Part shown: positions 27,307 to 36,624 of the stretch, piece by piece | Layout: each line of letters begins with the position of its first letter | Numbering within the stretch: the first letter of the stretch is position 1 | DNA from: Gimesia sp. | GTDB taxonomy: Bacteria > Planctomycetota > Planctomycetia > Planctomycetales > Planctomycetaceae | Length of the DNA: 64,000 bases | Reading direction: 5' to 3' | Assembly: GCA_002706765.1 (NCBI GenBank) | Contig: PAJV01000004.1 | Span: forward strand, 67,408-131,407 | Program-made: the position numbers and the translations under genes | Notes under the pieces: model-generated | What the model was told of the DNA's origin: nothing | Seen by the model: the letters and a program-made list of their open reading frames with translations, nothing else | The model's database searches: none

Positions 27307-28452
27307 ATGAATCTGAATCATAACGAACAGGAACAGCTCGATCTCATTACCCGCAAAGTCGACGCGGGAGAACGCATCTCTTTTGATGAGGGCGTTTTTC
27401 TGGATGAGAAAGTCGATATTCTGAGGCTGGGTGATCTGGCGAATCGGATACGCGAACGCAAAAACGGCAACTTCGCATTCTATAACACGAACATCCATTT
27501 GAACCCCACGAATGTCTGCGTCTATCGCTGCAAGTTCTGCGCATTCCGGGCGGATTTGAAATCACCTCGCGGCTACACCTTCACCGATGACATGATCCGC
27601 GAACGCGTTCAGGAAGCACGCAGCACCGGCGCTACGGAAATTCACGTGGTGGGTGGTCTGCACCACCAGAAGAAATTCGAGTGGTATCTGGATGTAGTCC
27701 GCATCATCCACGAAGAATATCCCGAACTGCACATCAAGGCCTGGACTCCCGTAGAAATCAACTGGTTCAGCTTCATGACCAAAAAGCCGGTCCGTTGGGT
27801 ACTGGAACAGATGATGGAAGCCGGTCTCTCCAGCATGCCGGGCGGCGGTGCGGAAATCTTCCACCCCGAAATCCGCGAGCAGATCTGCGAACACAAGGCG
27901 GACGCCGAAAGCTGGTTCGAAATTCATCGCGAAGCACATAACCTCGGCCTGCGCAGTAATGCCACCATCCTGTATGGACATTACGAACAGGCAAAGCACC
28001 GCGTCGATCATCTCTGTCGCCTGCGCGAACTACAGGACGAAACCGGCGGATTCCAGACCTTCATTCCGCTGGCATTTCATCCCGAAAATACGGGGATGTC
28101 AGAAATTATCAAACCGTCCGGCCTGATGGACCTCAAAGTCATCGCGTTGTCCCGAATTATGCTCGACAACTTCGACCACATTAAGGCTTACTGGATTATG
28201 CTGGGTGAAAAGACAGCACAAACCGCTTTAAGTTTCGGTGCAGACGATCTGGACGGCACCGTTGTTCATGAACTGATTTACCATGACGCCGGTGCTAAAA
28301 CACCCGAAGGGCTGACTGTCGAACAGTTACATCGACTGATTGAAGAAGCAGGACGCATCCCCGTGGAACGCGATACGCTTTACCGCCACATTGTCCGTGA
28401 TGGCGCCAACTGGAGTGTCGGCGAACCGATTATGGCTTCCGCCGCATCCTGA
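27307..28452 (+). CDS. mqnE: Aminofutalosine synthase MqnE (radical SAM)
   Basis: Makes aminodeoxyfutalosine from 3-(1-carboxyvinyloxy)benzoate and SAM in menaquinone synthesis. The 381-residue protein has the radical-SAM cluster motif CVYRCKFC (CxxxCxxC) after NPTNV, then GGLHHQKKFEWYLDV, the MqnE-type FQTFIPLAFHPENTGM, and SFGADDLDGTVVHELIYH near the C-terminus. The last two motifs separate it from the paralogue MqnC, which has a different sequence there. It lies 109 bp after the UbiA-type gene and 30 bp before a VOC-family gene, probably one operon. Confidence 0.93.
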   Translation: MNLNHNEQEQLDLITRKVDAGERISFDEGVFLDEKVDILRLGDLANRIRERKNGNFAFYNTNIHLNPTNVCVYRCKFCAFRADLKSPRGYTFTDDMIRERVQEARSTGATEIHVVGGLHHQKKFEWYLDVVRIIHEEYPELHIKAWTPVEINWFSFMTKKPVRWVLEQMMEAGLSSMPGGGAEIFHPEIREQICEHKADAESWFEIHREAHNLGLRSNATILYGHYEQAKHRVDHLCRLRELQDETGGFQTFIPLAFHPENTGMSEIIKPSGLMDLKVIALSRIMLDNFDHIKAYWIMLGEKTAQTALSFGADDLDGTVVHELIYHDAGAKTPEGLTVEQLHRLIEEAGRIPVERDTLYRHIVRDGANWSVGEPIMASAAS

Positions 28453-28482
28453 TTCACTTCACAACGGGAGAACAATCGATTC

Positions 28483-28896
28483 ATGAGTGATTCTGCCATC
28501 AGCGACAGCCTGCAGGTCAATGCTTTCGATCATATCACACTGGTTGTCAAGGATCTCGAAGCATCACGGAAATTCTATGTCGATTTTCTCGGCATGGATC
28601 ACGTTCCCCGGCCCGCATTCACATTCGAAGGGCATTGGTTTCAAATCGGAAATCAGCAGATCCATCTGATTCTCGAACACGATCAGTCGGGCAGGGCAGG
28701 TAACGCTGGCCCGCAGCAAAATACACGGACCCACCACTTTGCTTTTCAGGTCGACGATGCGAAATCAGCCTATGAGAAAGCAGTAGAGCGGGGGATTCCG
28801 ATCGTCTCCCCACCCAAATCCCGGCCCGATGGAGCCACTCAGACGTTCGTGAACGACCCGGATGGCCATATTATCGAACTCTGTTCGCTCTCCTGA
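28483..28896 (+). CDS. VOC-family (glyoxalase/dioxygenase fold) protein
   Basis: A 137-residue single-domain protein with the paired beta-alpha-beta-beta-beta modules of the vicinal oxygen chelate fold. Candidate metal ligands are His in FDHITLVVKDLEASRKF, His in QIHLILEHD, His in THHFAFQVDD and Glu in HIIELCSL, so a metal site is likely kept. Members include glyoxalase I, fosfomycin-resistance proteins and ring-cleavage dioxygenases; this one cannot be narrowed down. It starts 30 bp after mqnE with GGGAG upstream, suggesting co-transcription. Confidence 0.85.
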   Translation: MSDSAISDSLQVNAFDHITLVVKDLEASRKFYVDFLGMDHVPRPAFTFEGHWFQIGNQQIHLILEHDQSGRAGNAGPQQNTRTHHFAFQVDDAKSAYEKAVERGIPIVSPPKSRPDGATQTFVNDPDGHIIELCSLS

Positions 28897-29131
28897 GCCA
28901 CTGATTATCGGAATTGTATCAGTTTTTCCAGGTCTCGTTCTGTTCGCTGCCGATTATCGCCAGATGACAGAAATACGAATATCAGAATCGACTGGAAATT
29001 ACACCAGACCATACGCTATACTGTGAACACAGAGTCCACACGGGATCTGATTGATTAACTGAATGTGCAGCTCAGACAGACAACCATACACCATACAGCT
29101 TCAGCATGAGTAGAGAGGGACGGGGATCGCC

Positions 29132-29320
29132 ATGGCGGATGCACCCAAAAAAATGATCATGGGCTCTATGGCCGTATCCGGAATCGTGGCATTACTCGCT
29201 CTGGCAGACATAGCCATCGGCATTCCCTTCCGGGGCAGCATGATGATGGACATCATGTTCCTGATCTCCGCCGGGCTGGTGCTGTTCCTCTGCTGGGATG
29301 CCTGGAAAGATCTGCGTTAA
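29132..29320 (+). CDS. Small two-TM membrane protein
   Basis: 62 residues, preceded by GAGGGACGGGG. There are two hydrophobic segments (about 9-30 and 38-55) with a short loop and a C-terminal WDAWKDLR. No family recognised, though similar short membrane proteins are common in planctomycetes. Its stop overlaps the end of the convergent coiled-coil gene by 4 bp. Function unknown. Confidence 0.65.
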   Translation: MADAPKKMIMGSMAVSGIVALLALADIAIGIPFRGSMMMDIMFLISAGLVLFLCWDAWKDLR

Positions 29321-31338
29321 TCCCGCGGATCCAGTATTTCGTCAATGCTCTCAGATTCTGTTTCTTTCGCTAGACCATCTACAGGTTTTGCTGCCGTATT
29401 CTGCACATGAGACCGCTGGCTCTTTTTCGCTGCCAGCTGTATTGCTGCTCCCTGACCGACAGTCAATTCCGTCAACTGCTCCAGCAGGTTACGGATCACT
29501 TCTTCCGCGGAGACTTTTTCCTGCAACCAGTTTTCCCGCTTCTGTCCCCAGGCGGCATCGCGCACAGCCAGTTGCTCTGCTTCGAATCGTAATTGTTCGC
29601 TCCGCTGACGCAGTTGCTCATCACGTTCCGCCACCCACTCTGAGAGGTCCTGACGTTCCTGGCGGAATTCATCCCGATGACGATGAAAGAGTTCCTGGGA
29701 ATGATCCAGTTCCTGGCGTTCGACAGACAGCGACTCACGCAACTGGCGATAGTGGGCAGCGAGTGCCTCCCGGGCTTTTTCCAGACGTTCACGGGCTGCA
29801 TCGTCCCCTTCCAACTGCGTCAACTGCGCCCAGCCTTCTTCCAGGGCCAGCCGCATTTCCAGGGTGCCCCGGTGAGTTTCTTCCACTTCGGCCCGCAGCG
29901 TATCCAGTCGTTCCCGCCGCCGTTCCAGGTTTTCCGCATGCAGTGCCAGCATATCATGCTGACGACGCAGTTCCGCTTTCTGGGCATCGCGTTCTTTCTG
30001 CCAGACCTCATATTCGCCTGACATTCTCTGCTTCTGATTCTGCTCATAACGTTCCACGGAACGGCGCAGCTCCGCATGCAGTGCGCGTTCCTTCGTCAAT
30101 GATTGCTCGCGCTGCTGCAACAGATCCCGGAAGCGATCCAGTTGCTTCATTCGCAAGATATGAATCCGCTCGTTTTGCTCATGCTGCTGCTGTTGAATCT
30201 GCTGCTGACGCTGAAAATCATGCTGTTCTTTTTCAATCTGCTTTCTTAAACGCAACAGGTGGTTTTCCTGAAATTTGATCCGATTTTCAATCAATGTCCG
30301 CTTCTGATCAAATTCCTCTTCTCGGGCGCTGTATTCGCGCTGCAGGTCTTCCCGTTGAATTTTGAGTTGATGTTCAATCTCTTCCGAACTGATGACAAAA
30401 TCCCGCTTGCGAGACTCTAAAGCTTCCAGTTCCGCCTGGCGTTTCGAATCCCAGTCTGACTGTCGCGTCTTCAGTTCCAGTTCAAATTTTTCTTTGCGCG
30501 AATTCAGTTCGGTTTCGACTTTCCGCACTGCCTCTTCATGAACTTCCCGCTCCCGCTTGAGGTGGTTCAGTTCAGTCTGCTTGACTCCCTGCCACTCAGC
30601 TCGCGCCTGTTCCAGTTCATTACGCTGTTCGGACAGCGATTCGAGAACCTGCTCCCGGATCCGTTTCTGTTCGTTAATCAGATCGAGCTTCTGTCGCTCC
30701 AGGGTTTCCCGCTGTTCCGCAAATTCCCGCAGGATGTGGTCCCGCATTTCTGCGCGTTCCTGCTCCAGGGAATCCTGGGCTTCGAATACTTTTTCCTGTT
30801 CGCGCTGGACAGTCTTCGCCAGTTTTTCGCATTCGACGGCTTTGCGAATCAGCTCGGTTTCTTTATCACGAACGCTGGCTTCCCGTTCGTCATACTGTTC
30901 CTCAATCTGCCCCACCCACATGCGGATCTTGCGACGTTCGTTGTCGATTTCATTCAGCTGACTGGTGAGTGTCTGCTCGCGACGACTGATCTCTGCAAAC
31001 TGGGATTTCAGATAATTGGCGATTTCACCAGCCTGGGAAAGCAACTCGGCACCGGTTAATGAAGCGCCCGCTTCAGCCGCCCCCTGGGTCTGGATCTCTG
31101 CCGCCTGCCCTGCATGCGACAGGTTCTCTTCCAGGGCTCTCTGTTTCTGATCGCTGAAAAAGGAACCCTCTTCCGGCACTCCCGGTTCAGTGAAAGAATG
31201 AGGGGCATCCGCGCGGCGTTCGATGCCGGGAGCACTGTTCAACGGGCGTGAGTCGGCTGAGTCACTGGCAGGACGTTTGACGCCTGCAAACGGGGAGGGT
31301 GCCTGAGATTTCTGGTCGGGCCTGGTTTCTTCGCTCAT
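29317..31338 (-). CDS. Large coiled-coil protein
   Basis: A 673-residue protein that is almost entirely predicted coiled coil (about residues 95-630), very rich in Glu, Gln and Arg with regular heptads; only the first 80 residues (Pro/Ser-rich) and the last 40 are different. No enzyme motif, signal peptide or TM segment is present. It may be structural, for example cytoskeletal or a scaffold. Long plus-strand frames lie opposite it and are composition artefacts. It starts at ATG 31338 and is preceded on its strand by the terminated trxA gene. Confidence 0.8.
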   Translation of the reverse strand: MSEETRPDQKSQAPSPFAGVKRPASDSADSRPLNSAPGIERRADAPHSFTEPGVPEEGSFFSDQKQRALEENLSHAGQAAEIQTQGAAEAGASLTGAELLSQAGEIANYLKSQFAEISRREQTLTSQLNEIDNERRKIRMWVGQIEEQYDEREASVRDKETELIRKAVECEKLAKTVQREQEKVFEAQDSLEQERAEMRDHILREFAEQRETLERQKLDLINEQKRIREQVLESLSEQRNELEQARAEWQGVKQTELNHLKREREVHEEAVRKVETELNSRKEKFELELKTRQSDWDSKRQAELEALESRKRDFVISSEEIEHQLKIQREDLQREYSAREEEFDQKRTLIENRIKFQENHLLRLRKQIEKEQHDFQRQQQIQQQQHEQNERIHILRMKQLDRFRDLLQQREQSLTKERALHAELRRSVERYEQNQKQRMSGEYEVWQKERDAQKAELRRQHDMLALHAENLERRRERLDTLRAEVEETHRGTLEMRLALEEGWAQLTQLEGDDAARERLEKAREALAAHYRQLRESLSVERQELDHSQELFHRHRDEFRQERQDLSEWVAERDEQLRQRSEQLRFEAEQLAVRDAAWGQKRENWLQEKVSAEEVIRNLLEQLTELTVGQGAAIQLAAKKSQRSHVQNTAAKPVDGLAKETESESIDEILDPRD

Positions 31339-31461
31339 GCCGGGATTCCTTTCCCTGAAAAGCGCCTCGCGATATTACTCAAATCGGGATTGAAGTTGTG
31401 GAATCCAATTCCTGAGGGCAACATTCAATCCGGAATAACGCGATTCTACTTATGACAAAAA

Positions 31462-31494
31462 GGGCAGAGAAGGAGTATTACAACTCCTCTGCCC
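31462..31494 (-). terminator. Rho-independent terminator of trxA
   Basis: GGGCAG pairs with CTGCCC and AGGAGT with ACTCCT, with a small bulge. On the minus strand the stem is followed by TTTTT, 30 bp after the trxA stop. Confidence 0.8.
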
Positions 31495-31526
31495 ACTCTG
31501 AATTGATATCATGGCAACAAGGCTGG

Positions 31527-31853
31527 CTATAACTGGCTGTCCAGTGATGCTGCAAAACGTTCTTTAGGAGTAACTCCTACAAACTTTTCAACAACTTCGC
31601 CATTCTTGTAAAGCATTACTGTGGGGATCGCGTTAATACTGCTGGCCGAAGCAATACCCGGATTCTCATCGGTATTTAATTTACCAACGCGGACGCGGCC
31701 TGAATAATCACTGGCAATTTCTTCGATGGTGGGCATCATCATCTTACAGGGACCACACCAGGGAGCCCAGAAATCGACCAGGACAGGTTCAGATGCTTCC
31801 AATACTTCAGACTGGAAGTTCGCATCAGTAAATTCCAAAACATTTTCAGCCAT
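31527..31853 (-). CDS. trxA: Thioredoxin
   Basis: A cytoplasmic dithiol-disulfide oxidoreductase that reduces protein disulfides. The 108-residue protein has the active site WAPWCGPCK, the conserved cis-proline stretch INAIPTVMLYKNG, and the family length. It starts with ATG (MAENVLEF) with CGGAG upstream. It stands alone with its own terminator. The call is secure. Confidence 0.96.
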   Translation of the reverse strand: MAENVLEFTDANFQSEVLEASEPVLVDFWAPWCGPCKMMMPTIEEIASDYSGRVRVGKLNTDENPGIASASSINAIPTVMLYKNGEVVEKFVGVTPKERFAASLDSQL

Positions 31854-32236
31854 TACTGGTTGTCTCCGTTACAATTGAATTCAATATATACCTTGAAAAA
31901 AAGCAGAGAAAATCTTCTCGACTACCCTGCAATGACATAACTTTCTGAATTTGGGATCGCTCTGTCCAATAATAATTCAAGCAATCGACAGCATTTCGTC
32001 TGGCTGCGATTGAAGGGAATTATAGAGATCCTCTGTTTTGTGTCAATGCTCTCTCCTGTGATCGGGATGCCAAAACCTCTTGTGAAATAAGGAATTACGC
32101 TCAGCACCCCGCCTGACAGGTATTTATTTTTAACCTCGACAAATCAATGGACGCTCGACAAAATAGGTCCCACAGGCAATTGCCATAATACTGTTATATT
32201 AAAGAACTTAAAGAAGTGAAACCCTGGGAGCAGGAT
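31854..32236. other. Divergent intergenic region
   Basis: About 380 bp between trxA (minus) and the next plus-strand gene. It contains a direct repeat CTCGACAAA at 32135-32143 and 32154-32162 and a short palindrome GGCAATTGCC near 32175. No firm promoter could be chosen. Confidence 0.4.
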
Positions 32237-33154
32237 ATGCTGTCTTACATCAGAAATCAGGGAGTCGCTGTCTGCCTGACTGCCATGGTCCTCCAGACCG
32301 CGTTCGCAGACGAATCACAGACAGACCCTTTCAGACCATTTCCGGATCAGCTCGCCCCTTCGTTGTTTAATGAAGTCGAAGACAAAGCTTTTGGCGGCAT
32401 TCTGGAAGAGGAAAAGGCACTCTACTATTACGTACTCAAGCACCTGCAGGAGACCAGTCTGGCAGATCAGAAACAGGCAGCCGAATTCAATCTGCAACAG
32501 CGTCGTTCCGAAATGAAGTTATTCCGCGAGCATCCCGAGCGGGAGTTTCCCGTCTTTCTGGATCTCTTCAAGAACAGTGATCGCTATAAAGGGCGGCTCG
32601 TCACGTTAACCGGTCGTGTCCGTAAACTGATGCATTACCCTGCTGCAGATGACAACCAGTATGGAATCAACACTCTTTATGAAGCCTGGATGTTTACCGA
32701 TGATTCACAACAGAACCCGACCGTCGTGATTTGCACGGAGGTTCCCCCCGCTTTGAAAGACGGGCTGCCGGATGGTACGGATGTCATCGACCATGTGACT
32801 GTGACCGGTTACCTGTTTAAAATGTACGTCTACAATGCACAGGATACATCCCGCGTTGCTCCTCTGATCCTGGCAAAGCAACTGGAATGGAATCCCCGAA
32901 CGGTCGACGAACAGGGGGGCCGGTTGTTTTCACAAATTCTGGCAGGTACACTGATCATCCTGATTGCCGGTATCGCCATCGCCATCTGGAAAGCCAGTCA
33001 ACGAGACAAACGATTCCGCGATAGACGCCTGCAGAAAAACGAGGACCAGGTTGATTTCAGCAAGCTGGAAACACAGTCAGATTCACTGCCGAAAAAAACA
33101 GCTTCGGAAACGAAAACGCCAGACATAAAACCGCCAGCCGGATCTGATCAATAA
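32237..33154 (+). CDS. Secreted/membrane hypothetical protein with OB-like domain
   Basis: 305 residues from the ATG at 32237 (MLSYIRNQGVAVCLTAMVL), which follows GGGAGCAGG; a GTG at 32216 would add 7 residues. It has a signal peptide (cleaved near TAFADES), a soluble domain of about 220 residues, one TM helix near the C-terminus (LAGTLIILIAGIAIAIWKAS) and a charged cytoplasmic tail. The middle (YKGRLVTLTGRVRKL ... HVTVTGYLFKMYVY) looks like an OB-fold. Function unknown. purN follows after 43 bp. Confidence 0.7.
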   Translation: MLSYIRNQGVAVCLTAMVLQTAFADESQTDPFRPFPDQLAPSLFNEVEDKAFGGILEEEKALYYYVLKHLQETSLADQKQAAEFNLQQRRSEMKLFREHPEREFPVFLDLFKNSDRYKGRLVTLTGRVRKLMHYPAADDNQYGINTLYEAWMFTDDSQQNPTVVICTEVPPALKDGLPDGTDVIDHVTVTGYLFKMYVYNAQDTSRVAPLILAKQLEWNPRTVDEQGGRLFSQILAGTLIILIAGIAIAIWKASQRDKRFRDRRLQKNEDQVDFSKLETQSDSLPKKTASETKTPDIKPPAGSDQ

Positions 33155-33197
33155 TCGCTTCACTTAATTTACCTTAAACAAGTATTGTTCTGACAGC

Positions 33198-33851
33198 ATG
33201 AATGTGAATCACACTCGCAGTTCCCCTCTGCATCCCCCCTTGAAACTGGCTGTGCTGATCTCGGGTGGAGGCACGACGCTTACCAATTTTCTGGACAAAA
33301 AAGCCGCCGGAGAACTCGATATCGAAGTCCCCCTGGTGATTGCCAGTCGCCCGGACTGCGGAGGTGTCGCCAAAGCGAAAGCGGCCGGCCTGCGTTGTGA
33401 AGTCGTTCGCCGCCGTGATTTTCAGGATATCGGTGAATTCAGCACCACCATTTTTGGACTCTGTCGCGAAGTCGGAGCCGATCTGGTGACGCTGGCCGGG
33501 TACCTGTCTTTGATTCATATTCCGGAGGATTATCAGCATCGTGTGATGAATATCCACCCGGCTCTGATTCCCGCCTTCTGCGGACATGGATTTTACGGAC
33601 ACAAAGTTCATGAAGCCGTCGTCGCGCGAGGAGTGAAAGTGAGTGGCTGCACGGTTCATTTCGCCGACAATGAATATGATCACGGCCCGATCATTGGTCA
33701 GAAGACCGTTCCTGTATCAGGAACAGATACGCCGGATCAGGTTGCCGCCAATGTCTTTCAGGCCGAATGCGAACTCTACCCCGAAATGATCCGCCTGTTC
33801 GCTGCCGGCAAAATCAAAGTCGTCGAGCGTCGAACCATCATACAGGATTGA
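33198..33851 (+). CDS. purN: Phosphoribosylglycinamide formyltransferase
   Basis: Third step of purine synthesis: formylates GAR using 10-formyl-THF. The 217-residue protein has the N-terminal LAVLISGGGTTLTNFLD (phosphate-binding loop), then the family signature NIHPALIPAFCGHGFYG with the catalytic Asn-His, and the catalytic Asp region FADNEYDHGPII. Length fits PurN. The C-terminus is convergent with the TolC-like pseudogene 15 bp away. Firm call. Confidence 0.93.
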   Translation: MNVNHTRSSPLHPPLKLAVLISGGGTTLTNFLDKKAAGELDIEVPLVIASRPDCGGVAKAKAAGLRCEVVRRRDFQDIGEFSTTIFGLCREVGADLVTLAGYLSLIHIPEDYQHRVMNIHPALIPAFCGHGFYGHKVHEAVVARGVKVSGCTVHFADNEYDHGPIIGQKTVPVSGTDTPDQVAANVFQAECELYPEMIRLFAAGKIKVVERRTIIQD

Positions 33852-33865
33852 ACTGTTCGCCTCTC

Positions 33866-34502
33866 TCAAAGTTTCTGATTTCCCGGCGGCGGATTGAGCG
33901 ACGTACTTGAGTTAGGTGGAATCGGTTCGTCCGTATTCATCACCTTATCGTACAGATCGGGTGGCAGCACACGCATCACGGTAAACAGCCCCTTCACACT
34001 TTTGAACCAACCTTCCCGCATTCCCTGGACTTCACGACGTCCGTTAATCTTTCGCATGTCTTCTTTGGTCATGGGCATGGAGTAATCATCGAAGGGCAAC
34101 AGCCTCGCCTGGTAAGTAGCTCCCCGGGAAGCTTCCACCTGGGCTGATGACTGAACCAGGGTCGGGTTATTTGCCTGAGCCAGTGATTCCAGATCACTCA
34201 CTGAATACGCTGTCTGCTGATGAGACTTAGGGGGTTCTAGAAACAGAGAGCAGGGGAATATCGTATTCTGCGAAAGGAAGCTCTTCAGCCTGCTCATGTA
34301 CTACTAACTTTGTTTCAGGATCAGTTGAAACAGCGGGTCCTGAAATTTCATCCCCGGTTAGTTTCTCCGGAGCTGGACTCTCAAGCGCCATCGTCGCTGG
34401 CTTCGACTCTCCCAGATCACTTGTCAGACGATCGGGACTGGAAGCACAGCCGCTGATCACAGCAGAGAGTAGCCCGACAGTGAAAGGATATCTGATTTTC
34501 AT
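33866..34502 (-). pseudogene. Frameshifted, truncated TolC-family outer-membrane lipoprotein
   Basis: The 5' part encodes a lipoprotein signal (MKIRYPFTVGLLSAVISGC, start ATG 34502 with GGAGGG upstream). Its frame ends at 34227, while the frame one base over continues with KSHQQTAYSVSDLESLAQ and ANNPTLVQSSAQVEASRG, the typical N-terminal helix of TolC-like efflux proteins. Dropping one base from the five-G run at 34230-34234 (Cs on the coding strand) fuses the two into one frame. Even then the protein would be about 211 residues, against about 450 for the family, so the barrel and most coiled coil are missing. It is probably decayed; a sequencing indel would explain the frameshift but not the truncation. 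Confidence 0.7.
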
Positions 34503-34853
34503 CCCGCCCTCCATGAATGATGTCACCGGCACGCCCTCCTTGCGCACATGACTACTGATATTTCAATCTCATCGGGAAGAAGAGGACATTCCCTCCCGGG
34601 ATATGACTGAGTCCGAGGACAGACATTCAGATCAACGACTCTAATCCGGGCATTCAGAACAAATGTTATTTTCGGAACCGGCTAACGACTCGAGCCTCAG
34701 AAAGTCAGCAACTTGAATTTTTCCGGATTGGAATCAGACCCGACCCGCAAACAAGAGAGATACTCTGGGAAGACTTTAATGAATTCCGCCCTAAAGTGAA
34801 TATTTGCTTTAGGTAAGATGAAGTCTTTAGGAAAATCCAAAACAACTGACAGT

Positions 34854-34883
34854 TTTTGATTGTTTCTGAAAGATTTTGATGGT
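34854..34883 (+). promoter_or_regulatory. Candidate DeoR operator (two direct repeats)
   Basis: TTTTGATTGT (34854-34863) and TTTTGATGGT (34874-34883) are spaced 20 bp start to start, about two helical turns, and sit just upstream of the candidate -35. Position and repeat spacing suit a regulator of the DeoR family, whose gene begins 80 bp downstream. Inference only. Confidence 0.35.
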
Positions 34884-34899
34884 ATTTTGGATATATTGA

Positions 34900-34928
34900 T
34901 TGAAAGTCGGCGCTTTGAGAGGCATATT
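34900..34928 (+). promoter_or_regulatory. Candidate promoter of the microcompartment operon
   Basis: TTGAAA (34900-34905) and CATATT (34923-34928) at 17-bp spacing, 35 bp before the ATG of the DeoR gene. The match to the sigma-70 consensus is moderate. Confidence 0.3.
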
Positions 34929-34963
34929 CTACAGGGAACTATATCGTCTCAGGAGGAGTTTGC

Positions 34964-35725
34964 ATGTCAATGTTGCTTGACGAAAGACGGGAAAGCATAT
35001 TAAAGATAGTAGAAAACAAGGGTTTTGTGTCCCTTGTGGATTTGATGGATTCTGTGGGTGCTTCTGAATCTACCATTCGAAGGGATTTGGAGTATCTTGA
35101 CGGAATCGGTCAGATCAGGCGGACCCGAGGTGGGGCTGCCTACAGTGGAGAGTCTTTATCCACTTTTGAAGACAGGTCTTTTATGTCATCCAGGCAAAAA
35201 AGGCAGATTGCTCAAGCAGTGGCCAATATGATCTCTCCCGGAGAGGCCGTGCTGATGGATGGAGGCACTACCACTCTGGAGGTCGCCCGGCAACTGGCGG
35301 GCAAACAGTTACAGGTCGTCACTAATTCACTGCCGATCGCCAATCTGCTGGTCAACCAGCCGGAGATTGATCTAATGCTGATCGGAGGATTCCTGTTTCC
35401 CAAAACAGGAGTCGCTTTAGGCAAGACCGCGGTGGAATCACTGAAAAGTGTCCATGTCCGACGACTGATTATCAGTGTCGGGGGAATCACAGAAGACGGA
35501 CTATACAACAGCAACATGCTGTTAGTCGAAACAGAACAGCAAATGTTTGAAGCAGCAGAAGAAGTCATTGTGGTGACAGACAGTACCAAGTTCGGGCACT
35601 CGGCGCTCGCGTATCTGTGTCCGCTGGATACGGTCGACCATATCGTCGTGGATGACGGCATCACCGAAGAATGGAAAGACGTCATTCGCAAGGCAGGCAT
35701 CGAACTCACAGTCGTCGAAACATAA
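34964..35725 (+). CDS. DeoR-family transcriptional regulator (microcompartment operon)
   Basis: A sugar-phosphate-responsive regulator, most likely controlling the downstream operon. The 253-residue protein has an N-terminal helix-turn-helix (about 6-60, DLMDSVGASESTIRRDLEYL) typical of DeoR and a C-terminal sugar-isomerase-like effector domain (from about 75, with VLMDGGTTTLEVARQL and VVTDSTKFG). The ATG at 34964 follows a strong AGGAGGAG. It is the first gene of the cluster, as in described PVM-type loci. The likely effector is a phosphorylated fucose/rhamnose intermediate (inference). Confidence 0.92.
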   Translation: MSMLLDERRESILKIVENKGFVSLVDLMDSVGASESTIRRDLEYLDGIGQIRRTRGGAAYSGESLSTFEDRSFMSSRQKRQIAQAVANMISPGEAVLMDGGTTTLEVARQLAGKQLQVVTNSLPIANLLVNQPEIDLMLIGGFLFPKTGVALGKTAVESLKSVHVRRLIISVGGITEDGLYNSNMLLVETEQQMFEAAEEVIVVTDSTKFGHSALAYLCPLDTVDHIVVDDGITEEWKDVIRKAGIELTVVET

Positions 35726-35775
35726 TTCATCCCTTTCTGAAGCCAATATAAATTCATAAATTGAGATCCGATATT

Positions 35776-36483
35776 ATGACACAACTTTCCAATTCCATCT
35801 CCCGCTCGCAGGTAGAACAGCTGGTTCGCCAGGCTTTGTCACAGCAAATGGGAGGAGTTGCCTCAGCACCTCAGACCGCTCCCAACCCGCTGGTCGTCAA
35901 TATCTCAGCCCGGCACATCCATCTTTCCCAGGAGCATCTGGAAATCCTGTTCGGCAAAGGTGCCCAGCTGGAAGTCCAAAAAGACCTTTACCAGGAAGGC
36001 TACTTTGCAGCGACCCAGACTGTCGCCGTCGTGGGCCCCCGCCGTCGCATGATTCCGAACGTGCGTGTATTAGGTCCCTGCCGCGGTGATACCCAGGTAG
36101 AACTCGCTTTCACAGATACGATTTCGCTGGGACTTGATGTTCCCATTCGCATCAGTGGCGACCTCAAAGGCACACCCGGTTGCGTGTTGATGGGCCCCAA
36201 AGGTGTCGTTGAACTGGAATTCGGCGTCATCCGAGCCGCCCGTCACGTACACATGTCACCCGCTGACTGTGCTTACTACGGCTGTTCCAACGGAGATAAC
36301 TTACATCTGCGAATTGAATCAGCAGGTTGTACGACCGTTCTGGAAGATGTGGTCGTCCGTGAAAACCCGGAGGTCAAACTTGAAGTCCACATCGATACCG
36401 ATGAAGGAAACGCCGTCGATCTCGACCATGCCACCTCAGTAAAACTCTACGTCCCTGAAGGCTGTAAATGCAAACACAGCTGA
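35776..36483 (+). CDS. pduL: Phosphate propanoyltransferase PduL (microcompartment phosphotransacylase)
   Basis: Converts acyl-CoA plus phosphate to acyl-phosphate and CoA, regenerating CoA inside the shell. 235 residues from the ATG at 35776 (the frame opens earlier with TTG). Residues 8-25 ([17 protein letters not shown]) form an amphipathic helix followed by a linker, as in encapsulation peptides. Two PduL beta-barrel halves follow, with the zinc-binding histidines in SARHIHLS (H47, H49) and the second half [11 protein letters not shown]. It lies 50 bp after the DeoR gene and 141 bp before the first shell gene. In this pathway the substrate is probably lactyl-CoA. Confidence 0.93.
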   Translation: MTQLSNSISRSQVEQLVRQALSQQMGGVASAPQTAPNPLVVNISARHIHLSQEHLEILFGKGAQLEVQKDLYQEGYFAATQTVAVVGPRRRMIPNVRVLGPCRGDTQVELAFTDTISLGLDVPIRISGDLKGTPGCVLMGPKGVVELEFGVIRAARHVHMSPADCAYYGCSNGDNLHLRIESAGCTTVLEDVVVRENPEVKLEVHIDTDEGNAVDLDHATSVKLYVPEGCKCKHS

Positions 36484-36624
36484 TCTGGAAATGATCGGCA
36501 ACAGAGGTCAGCTGCAAACACTGGCAGGGGCCTCTCTGATAACTGTCGCAGAACCTGATTTCCGATTCTGCAGAAACAACGAACTGTTTTTTTTCTTAAC
36601 ACTCTCTAAAAGGAGAACTGACTC

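Larger units (their letters stand above)
34503..34963. other. Divergent intergenic region upstream of the microcompartment operon
   Basis: About 460 bp, AT-rich toward the right. It holds the presumed operon promoter and a repeated TTTTGATKGT motif (listed separately). The left half, upstream of the pseudogene, shows nothing recognisable. Confidence 0.5.

Noticed and set aside
29298..30278. A 326-residue open frame on the plus strand (and others up to about 31060)
   Set aside because: It lies opposite the coiled-coil gene, is Pro/Arg/Ser-rich without any domain, and is explained by the biased composition of that gene.
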